From Hyphomicrobiales bacterium (GTDB lineage: Bacteria; Pseudomonadota; Alphaproteobacteria; Rhizobiales; Beijerinckiaceae), in assembly GCA_027487245.1 (NCBI GenBank), contig JAIYDY010000002.1:1-64000 (forward strand): a stretch of DNA of 64,000 bases, read 5' to 3'. Shown here one piece after another: positions 18,417-26,684 of the stretch. Positions within the stretch are counted from its first letter, which is position 1. Each line of letters begins with the position of its first letter. The notes beneath the pieces are model-generated. The model made no database searches. It was not told the DNA's origin and worked only from the letters and a program-made list of their open reading frames with translations. The translations under genes and the position numbers were made by a program.

Positions 18417-19493
18417 TCATGGTGTGATGGCGACCTTCAGCACGCCATCGCGCTGATGGGCGAACAGGTCGTATGCCTTCTCGATATCGTCGAGCTTGAA
18501 GCGGTGCGTGACCAACGCCCGGGTGTCGACACGGCCTGACGCTACGACGTCCATCAGGCGTCGCATGCGCTCCTTGCCGCCGGGGCAGAGTGAGGTGCGG
18601 ATCGTGTGGTCGCCAAGCCCGGCTGAGAATGGGCCAACCGGGATCGTCAGGTCCCCGGAGTAGACCCCGAGCGATGACAACGTTCCGCCTGGGCGCAGCA
18701 CGCGCAACGCCGCCTCGAACGTGCCCTGGGTACCAAGTGCCTCGATTGCGACATCGACCCCGCGCCCGTCGGTCAGTCTCATGATTTCAGCAACCGGATC
18801 GCTCGTCTTGAAGTCGACGACGTGGTCGGCCCCCATGCGCTTCGCCATCGCGGCGCGTTCGGGAAGCGTCTCGACGCCGATAATGGTCGTCGCCCCCATC
18901 AACCGCGCGCCCGCTGTCGCGCACAGCCCGATCGGCCCCTGTGCAAAGACCGCGACCGTGTCGCCGATGCGGATATGGCCTGACTCGGCTCCGGAAAACC
19001 CGGTGGACAGGATGTCCGGACACATCAGCACCTGCTCGTCATCGAGGCCATCGGGAACCGCGGCAAGATTGGCCATCGCGTCAGGCATGCAGAGAAATTC
19101 CGCCTGTGATCCGTCGATGGTGTTGCCAAAACGCCAACCGCCGAGCGGCTTCCAGCCATGCTTGGTGCCCTGCCCGCATTGCGAATGACAGCCGCAGAGG
19201 GACGCGTTGGATTGGCCAGATGGGGTGATGGCACCGGCAATCACGCGTTGGCCCTCACGATAGCCTTTGACCTCCGAGCCGAGCTTCTCGATCACGCCGA
19301 CGGGCTCATGGCCGATGATCAGTCCGGGCCTGACCGGATACTCACCCTTGAGAATGTGAACATCGGTTCCGCAGATTGTCGTCGTGGTGATCCGGATCAG
19401 CGCATCAAGGGGGCCGATCTCGGGCATGGGTCTGTCATCGAGAACGATCCGGCCGGGTTCCACGAACACTGCCGCCTTCATCCTTGCCGCCAT
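18417..19493 (-). CDS. Zinc-dependent secondary alcohol dehydrogenase (medium-chain family)
   Basis: A 358-residue medium-chain dehydrogenase similar to the Clostridium beijerinckii / Thermoanaerobacter secondary alcohol dehydrogenases. Catalytic zinc ligands are visible as Cys41 (TICGTDVH), His62-Glu63 (IIGHEPVG) and Asp160 (CPDILSTGF). The four-cysteine structural zinc lobe of liver-type enzymes is absent, as in this subfamily. The Rossmann motif is AQGPIGLCATAGA. ATG 19493 follows GGGTGAG; GTG 19502 is an in-frame alternative. A candidate FNR/FixK box lies upstream, which suggests induction under low oxygen. Confidence 0.9.
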   Translation of the reverse strand: MAARMKAAVFVEPGRIVLDDRPMPEIGPLDALIRITTTTICGTDVHILKGEYPVRPGLIIGHEPVGVIEKLGSEVKGYREGQRVIAGAITPSGQSNASLCGCHSQCGQGTKHGWKPLGGWRFGNTIDGSQAEFLCMPDAMANLAAVPDGLDDEQVLMCPDILSTGFSGAESGHIRIGDTVAVFAQGPIGLCATAGARLMGATTIIGVETLPERAAMAKRMGADHVVDFKTSDPVAEIMRLTDGRGVDVAIEALGTQGTFEAALRVLRPGGTLSSLGVYSGDLTIPVGPFSAGLGDHTIRTSLCPGGKERMRRLMDVVASGRVDTRALVTHRFKLDDIEKAYDLFAHQRDGVLKVAITP

Positions 19494-19556
19494 GATGCTC
19501 ACCCGTGTTTCTGCCGCTGGTGCGGCGCCGCACCGCCTTGAAGCCAGGATCGTTCA

Positions 19557-19570
19557 TTGACGCAGTTCAG
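19557..19570 (-). promoter_or_regulatory. FNR/FixK-like box upstream of the alcohol dehydrogenase
   Basis: TTGAC-GCAG-TTCAG matches eight of ten informative positions of the TTGAY-N4-RTCAA consensus. Its centre is about 70 bases upstream of the dehydrogenase ATG, compatible with a class II (-41.5) activator site. The same distance and a similar half-site occur at the DUF2892 promoter. Confidence 0.4.
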
Positions 19571-19689
19571 ACGGGCCTTCGCTGATGCCGATCAGTGTTA
19601 GGAAGATCGCCGCCTGTCACGCGACCCTCAAACTGGCATTCGTGATCGAGGAGCAGCACGATGATCGGTCTCCGGCCTGCGACCGCGCC

Positions 19690-20574
19690 TCAGCCGCGCT
19701 GAATGTCCTTGCGTGCGAAAATGGGCTCGATGCGAGCTGCCAGCCTGTCGGCGGTCAGCGCAAGTCCGATGTCGGCGCCTATCGTGGCATGCAGCCAGAC
19801 GGCGCTGGCAGCAGCCTCGAATGGCGGCATGCCCATGGCGAGGTGGCTCCCAATGATTCCGGCAAGGACATCTCCCGAGCCCGCAACGGCCAGTTCCGGC
19901 CCGGCGTTGGTGTTGACCGCGGCGCGTCCTTCTTCGTCGGCGATCACGGTCTCGCGGCCCTTGTAGACCACGACACCCCTGACAATGCGGGCCGCTGCGC
20001 GGGTCTGCTCGATCTTTGACAGCCGCCTCGCATCGGAAAGGGAGCGAAAGCCCGTGTCCTGGTCAAGATCGCGGAACAGCCGGGCAAACTCCCCCGCATG
20101 CGGGGTCAGGACCATGGGCGAGGCGGGCTGGATGCGTCCCGCCAGCAGGCCCGGCTGCGCACCCAGCGATGTCAGTGCGTCCGCATCGATCACCACAGGA
20201 ACAGCCGCCGCCTGCAGCACACCCAGCAGACCAAGCGTCGCGTGACCGACCCCGGCAGCGGGGCCGATCACGGCGGCGGACGGACGGCGGGCGGCGATCC
20301 ACGACGCGAGTTGCCCCGGCCCCGTGACCGGCTCCAGCATGATGGCTGTCAGGTGGGCAGCATGAACCCGCAAGGCGGCCTTGGTGCCCGCGATCGTGAC
20401 TGCACCGGTGCCACTGTTCATCGCGGCGACGGCCGCAAGGCGCGATGCTCCGGTCCTGAACTCGGGCCCGCTGACCACGAGGCAGTGTCCGCGCCGATAC
20501 TTGTGCGCGTCAGCATCCGGCTTCACCACGAGACTGCCCCACAGCGCCGGAGTGTTCGGACTGGGTTCAACCAT
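19690..20574 (-). CDS. nnrD: ADP/ATP-dependent NAD(P)H-hydrate dehydratase, stand-alone
   Basis: A 294-residue YjeF C-terminal-type carbohydrate kinase-like enzyme that repairs hydrated NADH/NADPH. Motifs are YRRGHCLVVSG at the N-terminus, VVIDADALTSL, VLTPHAGEFARLF and the nucleotide-binding AGSGDVLAGIIG. The usual bacterial enzyme is fused to an epimerase domain; that domain is missing, so this is a dehydratase-only form. It sits between the alcohol dehydrogenase and carbamate kinase genes. In this context it probably helps keep the nicotinamide pool usable under redox stress (inference). Confidence 0.92.
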   Translation of the reverse strand: MVEPSPNTPALWGSLVVKPDADAHKYRRGHCLVVSGPEFRTGASRLAAVAAMNSGTGAVTIAGTKAALRVHAAHLTAIMLEPVTGPGQLASWIAARRPSAAVIGPAAGVGHATLGLLGVLQAAAVPVVIDADALTSLGAQPGLLAGRIQPASPMVLTPHAGEFARLFRDLDQDTGFRSLSDARRLSKIEQTRAAARIVRGVVVYKGRETVIADEEGRAAVNTNAGPELAVAGSGDVLAGIIGSHLAMGMPPFEAAASAVWLHATIGADIGLALTADRLAARIEPIFARKDIQRG

Positions 20575-20969
20575 TCCCGAGGCCCAACCGGACTGGACAA
20601 TGCCTGATCATGCCTCTGGCCCTCTCATCGGGGATCAAACGTGCTCCACCGGGCATATCCTATCGGTTCCAGGTTCAAGGGATCATTGATGCCGCGCAGG
20701 GAATGCGGCTCCGCCCGGCCAGTGCGCAAGGCGCGCCGACATCGTCAACCAAGGCATTCAGGTCCGCGAGGCATGAATCGATCGACAGATAGCGGTGTTC
20801 CTTCTCCGCTGCCCTGCCCTGCCCGGCGGCACATGGTCGAGCGTTTCCCATCGGGCGCGTGTCGATCCTTTGCGAACCTGGCGATTTCTGAGCCAGCGCA
20901 AGGAATGTGACAGGCAAGCGACGCAAGATTCGTGCGCTTGATGTGTCCGGGTGAACAGGAAGCCAGAAC
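20575..20969. other. 395-base gap between nnrD and arcC
   Basis: This divergent gap must hold the promoters of both flanking genes. Short open frames on both strands have no recognisable domain. TTGAT half-sites occur at 20686 and on the minus strand at 20634-20638, but none pairs with a good second half. No RNA gene or remnant of a known gene was recognised. Confidence 0.5.
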
Positions 20970-21944
20970 ATGCGCATTGTCTTTGCCCTCGGTGACAGCG
21001 CCCTTTTTCCGCACGGCGAAACGCTGGCGGGGGACCATCAGGCGCGTGGCATCCGGGACGCGGCTGCGGCTCTGGCACCGGTGTGCGCCGCCGGCCATCA
21101 GGTCGTGATCACGCACGGCAACGGCCCTCAGGTCGGGTTGCTGGCGCTTCAGGCTGCGGCCACGCCGGACATCCCCTATCCGCTTGATGTGCCGGATGCA
21201 GAGAGCGCCGGCATGATCGGCTATCTGATCGAACGGCAACTGATGAACGTGCTGCCCGGCGGGGCTCTGGTCGCAGCCCTTCTGACGCAAGTCCGGGTTG
21301 ATCGCCATGATCCTGCCTTTCGCAAGCCGGGAAAGCCGATCGGTGCCATCTATGCCGAGAGCGAGGCGCGCGCCCTGGCAGCCGAGCGCGGCTGGCGGGT
21401 CGCCGCAAATGCCGATGGTTGGCAGCGCGTGGTGGCATCGCCTGCACCGCTCGAAATCCTTGAGGCGCGTGTCATCGAAATGCTGATCGAGAAGAATGTG
21501 ATCGTGATCTGCACGGGCGGGGGCGGCATTCCCGTGATCGAGCTGGAGGATGGCAGCCTGACCGGGATCGAGGCCGTGATCGACAAGGATGGCGCCAGCG
21601 CCCTTCTCGCCCGTCAGCTCCGCGCCGACTGGCTGGTGATGCTCACCGACGTTGATGCGCTCTATCTCGACTGGGGCACGGAAATGGCCCGGGCTGTCAG
21701 GCATGTGACGACGCGCGCGCTCGCGACCCGGGAGTTCGCACCCGGATCGATGGGCCCGAAGGTTCGTGCGGCCTGCGGATTTGTCAACAAGACCGGCAAG
21801 CGGGCCGGCATCGGAGCGCTCAGGGACGCCAGCGCCATCATCGAGGGCGCCGCCGGAACCATTATTTCGGTCGATCCGGTCCAGCCGGACGACCCAGGCT
21901 GGCAACACGGCAGACCGACGACGCACCTGCAACCACGGCGATGA
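20970..21944 (+). CDS. arcC: Carbamate kinase
   Basis: A 324-residue amino-acid-kinase-fold enzyme that makes ATP from carbamoyl phosphate and ADP, or works in reverse. Motifs include VVITHGNGPQVGLLAL, ESAGMIGYLIERQLMN, ICTGGGGIPVIE, VIDKDGASALLARQLRAD and FAPGSMGPKVRAAC. Arginine deiminase and ornithine carbamoyltransferase, the usual partners, are not in the window. The start ATG is the one giving the family N-terminus (MRIVFALGDSAL). It lies in the same accessory cluster as nnrD, divergently oriented. Confidence 0.94.
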   Translation: MRIVFALGDSALFPHGETLAGDHQARGIRDAAAALAPVCAAGHQVVITHGNGPQVGLLALQAAATPDIPYPLDVPDAESAGMIGYLIERQLMNVLPGGALVAALLTQVRVDRHDPAFRKPGKPIGAIYAESEARALAAERGWRVAANADGWQRVVASPAPLEILEARVIEMLIEKNVIVICTGGGGIPVIELEDGSLTGIEAVIDKDGASALLARQLRADWLVMLTDVDALYLDWGTEMARAVRHVTTRALATREFAPGSMGPKVRAACGFVNKTGKRAGIGALRDASAIIEGAAGTIISVDPVQPDDPGWQHGRPTTHLQPRR

Positions 21945-22131
21945 AGGCCGACGGCCAGACCAGCCGCTATGGCGTCAAGGTCTGGAGAACCGCGTCCTGC
22001 AGTGCACTGGCGAGACGCGGCTGATGGACGAATCTGCGGCCGGCCCCGTGGCGATTGCGTCGCGACGGGCCGGGAGCCGGAGCGCTGACGTGCTTTCGTG
22101 AAGCGTCACCGCTTCCGGATTGGCGGCTTGC

Positions 22132-22839
22132 TCAGGCTTGATCGCACGAACCGCCGAGGCGCTTCAGTCGCCTGGCGTTGTGAATCACCAGTTCGCCATG
22201 ATGGCGGCCAATCGTGATCACGCCCTTGCGCTGAAGGTCGGTCATCGTGCGGCAAACCGTCTCCAGCGACAGGCCGAGATAGTCGCCGATCTCGCCGCGC
22301 GTCAGCGGCAGCTGGATGGACACGCAAAGATCGTCGGATGGCCGCTCGACACGCGACTTCGCGCGTTGCCCGGCAAATCGCGAAAGCAGCGCGCAGACCC
22401 TCTCATGGGCCGTCATGCGACCCAGGCCCAGGGCATGTTCCTGCGCCGCGCAAAGCTGGCGCTCGACCTGATGCTCGACCACCCAGCCAAGTTCGGCGTG
22501 GCGCTCAAGTTCGCTCTTGCGGCAGGCGCGCAACACCGATGGCTGCAAGGTCTCGCAGGTGGCGGAATACACATGATCATGCGCCAGGCCGCAGATGCCA
22601 CCGGGCAGCACGATGTCGACCAGCTGGCGGCGACCATCCTCCAGGTACTGCTGCACCATCACCGCGCCCTGTTCGACCCAGAACAGATGCGTGGCCGGGT
22701 CGCCATGGTGGCACACGACCTGTCGCCTGGCGAAGGTCTGCGGCATCCCGAGATCCGGCACCCCAAGATTGCTGATGCGTACCGCGGCAATACCCGGCGG
22801 CAATGCCCTGCCGTCGAACTCTTCGCGGACGCGCGCCAT
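22132..22839 (-). CDS. Crp/Fnr-family transcriptional regulator (FixK-like)
   Basis: A 235-residue regulator with an N-terminal cyclic-nucleotide-binding-type beta roll (VVCHHGDPATHLFWVEQGAVMV) and a C-terminal HTH (LTRGEIGDYLGLSLETVCRT), matching the E-x-x-x-x-R-type recognition helix of FNR/FixK. The N-terminal cysteine cluster that binds the iron-sulphur centre in FNR is absent, so oxygen sensing would be indirect or the ligand different. ATG 22839 has GAGGTG four bases upstream; ATG 22872 and TTG 22896 are alternatives. It probably controls the surrounding genes, whose promoters carry FNR-like boxes. Confidence 0.9.
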   Translation of the reverse strand: MARVREEFDGRALPPGIAAVRISNLGVPDLGMPQTFARRQVVCHHGDPATHLFWVEQGAVMVQQYLEDGRRQLVDIVLPGGICGLAHDHVYSATCETLQPSVLRACRKSELERHAELGWVVEHQVERQLCAAQEHALGLGRMTAHERVCALLSRFAGQRAKSRVERPSDDLCVSIQLPLTRGEIGDYLGLSLETVCRTMTDLQRKGVITIGRHHGELVIHNARRLKRLGGSCDQA

Positions 22840-22980
22840 TTTCACCTCAGGTGTCGCCGGGTTGGATTGCATCCTGGAACGTGCCGCTCCCAACAACTCA
22901 CCAAGGCAGGAATAGCACGCTCATGCTGAAACGTGGCGGCATCAAGGACGCAATCACCCGATCCGTCCCGGGAAGGGATA

Positions 22981-23190
22981 TCAGGCCGGCTTTGCCGGAC
23001 ATGTGGACAGGCCCATGATCGTGTAGGCCGGGCAGGTGCCGAACACGGCTGTCAGGATGGGCACAGCGCCGATCCAGCCGATCCAGTTCCATCCGGTTGC
23101 CGGGAAAATGTATCCCAGTGCGAAGGCGATCAGTGCAACGCCCGCAATGACACGCAAGATGCGATCGATGGTCCCAACATTGGTGATCAT
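22981..23190 (-). CDS. DUF2892 (YgaP-like) small membrane protein
   Basis: A 69-residue protein with the DUF2892 opening NVGTIDRILRVIAGVALI, two hydrophobic segments (about 10-29 and 36-52) and the terminal motif FGTCPAYTIMGLSTCP. The family is often associated with sulphur-transfer and redox proteins (the YgaP C-terminal domain). It stands alone here, next to the Crp/Fnr gene, and has the best FNR/FixK box of the cluster upstream. Confidence 0.88.
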   Translation of the reverse strand: MITNVGTIDRILRVIAGVALIAFALGYIFPATGWNWIGWIGAVPILTAVFGTCPAYTIMGLSTCPAKPA

Positions 23191-23251
23191 GACGAGTCCC
23201 CTTTTTCAGTCCGTTGCCGGGGGACCCTAGGCTGGATATCGCCAGCAAACG

Positions 23252-23265
23252 CTGACCCTCATCAA
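23252..23265 (-). promoter_or_regulatory. FNR/FixK-like box upstream of the DUF2892 gene
   Basis: On the minus strand TTGAT-GAGG-GTCAG matches nine of ten informative positions of the FNR/FixK consensus. Its centre is about 68 bases upstream of the DUF2892 ATG, which fits an activator site near -41 with a short leader. It is the strongest such site found in the cluster. Confidence 0.55.
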
Positions 23266-23336
23266 GGTATTGAAGCGCTGCCACGTGACGAAGAGCGAAG
23301 GATGTCGCAGCGCGGGCCGCCGCAGCGGTGCCATTG

Positions 23337-26021
23337 TCAGAGCCGATATTGCACCATCAGCGTGCTGTCGCCCGTTTCGTTCTGCGTGACCTGAAAGCCG
23401 AGCTTTCGGCACATGTCGAGCATGCGGCCATTCTCGGCCAGGACCTGCCCGGTGATGGCACGATAGGACTCGGCCCGTGCAAAGGCGACCAGCCGTGTCA
23501 TCAGCTCGTGACCGATCCCCCTGCCTTGCCGGTCGGAACGGATGATGATCGCATACTCGGCCTGGTCATGGTTGGCGTCACCATGCAGACGTGCCACGCC
23601 GAGGATGTCGTGCGATGCCGGATCGATGGCGACGAAGGCCATTTCCCTGGCGTAGTCGAGTTGGGTCAGGCGGGCGATCAGCACCATGTCGACCGAGCGC
23701 ATGGCTGCGAAGAAGCGCATCTGAAGATCATCCGCCGAACAGTGCCCGAGCATGTCTAAAATGGCATGGGCATCCGTTGCCCTCAGGGGCCGAACGGCGA
23801 TCCGCGAGCCGTCCGGCAATGTGGCAATGGCCTCAAGTTCCCGCGGATAGGGCCGGATGGCAAAATCCCGCCGGCCCGGAAGATCGCTGCTGCCGAGCGC
23901 AATCTGGACCCGCGCATCAAGCGCCACGGCACCCTTCTCGTCACAAAAGACCGGATTGAGGTCGATGCCGATGATCTCCTGCTGATCCTCGATCAGCCGC
24001 GAGACGCGCACCAGGATGTCCGCAATGATCCCGGCATCCGCGGCCGCCACATTGCGATACCCACGAAGCAGGCGCGAAACGCGCGTGCCGGCGATCAGGT
24101 CGCGTGCCTTTGCCAGATCGAGAGGCAGCAGGGCCATGGCCTTGTCGTCGATCACTTCGACCGCCGTGCCGCCATGGCCGAACAGGATCACCGGACCGAA
24201 GGTCGGATCGACAGCAACGCCGATGATCAGCTCGCGGGCATGGGGCCTCAGGATCATGGGCTGGACGGTCACGCCATCGATGCGGGCATCGGGCCTGGAC
24301 ACGCGGGCCCGGGCGAGGATGCCGTCAGCCGCCTGCTGCACCGCTTCCGCTGAAGCCAGGCCAAGCCGCACCCCGTCGACATCGGACTTGTGGACGATGT
24401 CGCGTGACTGGATCTTGACCACGCAGGGTTCGCCCCTGGCGAGGAATTCGCCTGCGACGCTGGCAGCGTGCCGGCCATCGGCGGCAAGCCTGACAGGAGT
24501 TGCGGTGATGCCGTAGGCGTCGAGCAGATCGCTGACCTCGACCGGGTTCAGCCACGTGCGTGCCTCGGCTGCGGCCCTCTGGATGGCGTTTCGGGCCTTG
24601 TCTCGGTCAGGCGCGATGCTCTCGCTGAGCGGTGGCGGAATCTCCAGGAGCGCAGCGCCGGTCCGCTGCAGCGTCATCAGCTGGGTGATGCCGGCAATGG
24701 CCGCAGCTTCGGTGTCGTAGCTCGGGATACCCGCATCCTCGAACTGCTGCTTCCGATCCGGCGCGGAACCAAGCCAGACACTGAAGACGGGCTTGGTGCC
24801 CGCCCCGTTTCCGCCTGTGGCCTTCGCTGCTGCGATCACCGCGTCGGCTGCATCTTGCGCAGAGGTCAGCGCGGTCGGGCAGTTCATCACCAGAACGGCA
24901 TCGTTGCCGTCGTCTGCCAGAAGCAAACTCATGGCATCGGCATAACGCCGGGCCGGTGCATCGCCGATGACGTCAACCGGGTTGGCGCGCGACCATGTGG
25001 CCGGGAGGGCCGCATCAAGCTGGGTCAGGGTGTTTTCGGAGATCGCGGCAAGCTTGCCGCCGACATCTTCCAGCCTGTCGACAGCCAGGACGCCAAGCCC
25101 GCCGCCATTGGTCAGGATCGCCAGCCGGTCACCGGCAAAAGGCTTCCGCACCGCAAGCGTGCTGATGGCCGTGAACAGATCATCCAGATCGAACACGCGC
25201 AGGCACCCGGCCCGCCTGAATGCGGCGTCGTAGACCAGATCGGAGCCGGCCAGTGCGCCTGTATGCGTCGCAGCGGCCCTCGCTCCCTGTTCGTGCCGTC
25301 CAGCCTTGATCACGATGACGGGCTTGATGCGGGCAGCCTTGCGGGCAGCCGACAGAAACTTGCGGGCATTGGTGATCGCCTCCACATAGAGGACGATCAC
25401 ACTGGTGGAGGCGTCTTCGGCAAAATAGTCCAGACAGTCGCCGAAATCGACATCGATGGCATCACCAAGCGATACAACACCCGAGAATCCGACCTGGCGC
25501 TGGATGGCCCACTCGACCACGCCCGCTGCAATGGCTCCTGACTGGGAGATGAGAGCAACGGGCCCTTGCCGCGGCAACTGCCTTGCGAAGCTGGCGTTGA
25601 GGCTGGCGCGCGGGGCGAGCACGCCCAGGCAATTGGGGCCAACAAGCCTCAGGCCAGCGGCGCGTGCCCGAAGCCCGATGGTTTCGGCCAGCGAGGCTGG
25701 GCCATGGCCGAGACCGGCCGTCAGCACGATTGCCGTCTGCGCGCCAACCCCGATGGCATCGTCGATCACATCCGGCACGGCATGCGCCGGCGTTGTGACG
25801 ATGACCAGATCCGGTGCGCTCGCCAACGCGCCCAGCGACGCGTGACAGGGAATGCCGAAGACCGCATCGTGCTTCGGGTTTATGGCATAGAGCGCACCCC
25901 GGTAGCCGCCTTGCTGCAAGCCGCTCAGCACGATGCCGCCGAGTGACCCGGCGCGCGGGCTTGCACCGACGACGGCAACGCTGAGAGGATCAAAAAGCTT
26001 GTCCAGCCGATAGGTGCTCAT
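23337..26021 (-). CDS. Acyl/acetyl-CoA synthetase (ADP-forming) fused to a GNAT acetyltransferase
   Basis: An 894-residue multidomain protein. Residues 1-130 are a CoA-binding Rossmann domain (VAVVGASPRAGSLG). Residues about 150-300 are a succinyl-CoA-ligase-like domain (ALISQSGAIAAGVVEW), with His253 in ATHTGALAGSD at the position of the catalytic histidine. Residues about 490-705 are an ATP-grasp domain (CVVKIQSRDIVHKSDVDGV). A C-terminal GNAT domain follows from about residue 730 (RPLRATDAHAIL, RSDRQGRGIGHELM). It may make acetate and ATP from acetyl-CoA, or act like Pat/PatZ as a protein lysine acetyltransferase, or both. ATG 26021 follows GGAG; a TTG/ATG extension to 26063 is less likely. 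Confidence 0.93.
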   Translation of the reverse strand: MSTYRLDKLFDPLSVAVVGASPRAGSLGGIVLSGLQQGGYRGALYAINPKHDAVFGIPCHASLGALASAPDLVIVTTPAHAVPDVIDDAIGVGAQTAIVLTAGLGHGPASLAETIGLRARAAGLRLVGPNCLGVLAPRASLNASFARQLPRQGPVALISQSGAIAAGVVEWAIQRQVGFSGVVSLGDAIDVDFGDCLDYFAEDASTSVIVLYVEAITNARKFLSAARKAARIKPVIVIKAGRHEQGARAAATHTGALAGSDLVYDAAFRRAGCLRVFDLDDLFTAISTLAVRKPFAGDRLAILTNGGGLGVLAVDRLEDVGGKLAAISENTLTQLDAALPATWSRANPVDVIGDAPARRYADAMSLLLADDGNDAVLVMNCPTALTSAQDAADAVIAAAKATGGNGAGTKPVFSVWLGSAPDRKQQFEDAGIPSYDTEAAAIAGITQLMTLQRTGAALLEIPPPLSESIAPDRDKARNAIQRAAAEARTWLNPVEVSDLLDAYGITATPVRLAADGRHAASVAGEFLARGEPCVVKIQSRDIVHKSDVDGVRLGLASAEAVQQAADGILARARVSRPDARIDGVTVQPMILRPHARELIIGVAVDPTFGPVILFGHGGTAVEVIDDKAMALLPLDLAKARDLIAGTRVSRLLRGYRNVAAADAGIIADILVRVSRLIEDQQEIIGIDLNPVFCDEKGAVALDARVQIALGSSDLPGRRDFAIRPYPRELEAIATLPDGSRIAVRPLRATDAHAILDMLGHCSADDLQMRFFAAMRSVDMVLIARLTQLDYAREMAFVAIDPASHDILGVARLHGDANHDQAEYAIIIRSDRQGRGIGHELMTRLVAFARAESYRAITGQVLAENGRMLDMCRKLGFQVTQNETGDSTLMVQYRL

Positions 26022-26169
26022 CCGGACTCCCTGTATCGGCCAATCCTGAATCCAACGCGACATCAGGAAGTGGCGGCGGTCGCCTCCTGGATTTCACGGG
26101 TCACACCGCCAGACAGCCCTTCGGCGGCGCAACCGTGGCCGCAGCTTCGCACCATTGCAGGCTGCGAGT

Positions 26170-26183
26170 ATGAGCTGCATCAA
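26170..26183 (+). promoter_or_regulatory. FNR/FixK-like box between the synthetase-GNAT and cytochrome c genes
   Basis: Read on the minus strand it is TTGAT-GCAG-CTCAT, eight of ten informative positions of the FNR/FixK consensus. It lies 36-49 bases before the cytochrome c ATG and about 150 bases before the divergent synthetase-GNAT gene, so it could serve one or both. Evidence is the motif and its repetition in this cluster only. Confidence 0.35.
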
Positions 26184-26218
26184 GGATCGCTGCCTCTGAC
26201 TTGCGTAGGTTCAGTGAT

Positions 26219-26578
26219 ATGGGACGAAAATCGGTCACGACGGCAATAGGGGCATTTGGCCTTTCATCGATGGTCTTCGCGTGCGCCCTTGTGTCTCCGG
26301 TGGTGATGCCAGCGGGTGCGCAAGGCTTCGGAGATCCAGCTGCAGGGCGCGTCATCGCGTCGGCGGAGTGCGCGCAATGCCATCGCATCTCGGAACGGGA
26401 CAATGACCCGAACCGGACGCCGCCCGACTTCGGCGCGGTCGCCAACATGCCGTCCTTTACCGAACTCTCCATGCGGGTATTCCTGCAGACGCCACACGGG
26501 CAGATGCCGCGCCTTCAGTTCACCCGGACCGAACTCGATGACATCATCGCCCATCTTGCCAGCCTGAGACGGCGCTGA
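26219..26578 (+). CDS. Small secreted c-type cytochrome
   Basis: A 119-residue monoheme cytochrome c. It has an N-terminal signal/anchor segment (TTAIGAFGLSSMVFACALVS) with likely cleavage near AGAQG, one heme site CAQCH, and a distal methionine candidate in HGQMPRLQFT. The C-terminus DDIIAHLASLRR is the usual last helix of class I cytochromes c. ATG 26219 is preferred over TTG 26201. It diverges from the synthetase-GNAT gene, and its electron partner is not identifiable here. Confidence 0.88.
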   Translation: MGRKSVTTAIGAFGLSSMVFACALVSPVVMPAGAQGFGDPAAGRVIASAECAQCHRISERDNDPNRTPPDFGAVANMPSFTELSMRVFLQTPHGQMPRLQFTRTELDDIIAHLASLRRR

Positions 26579-26684
26579 CACCGAAGCGCGCGCCGCGGAA
26601 AGGCCGTGCAGACCGTCCAGAGGGCCGACGAGCCACCTGCCATGAGTTCCGCCCGAACGTAGACACCGGTGCGTCAGAACCCCC

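Noticed and set aside
20625-20699. FNR/FixK boxes before nnrD and arcC
   Set aside because: Only one half of each site (TTGAT) matches; the second halves are poor.
21941-22023. 27-codon ORF coupled to arcC by ATGA
   Set aside because: Too short and without similarity to call a gene; kept only as part of a finding.
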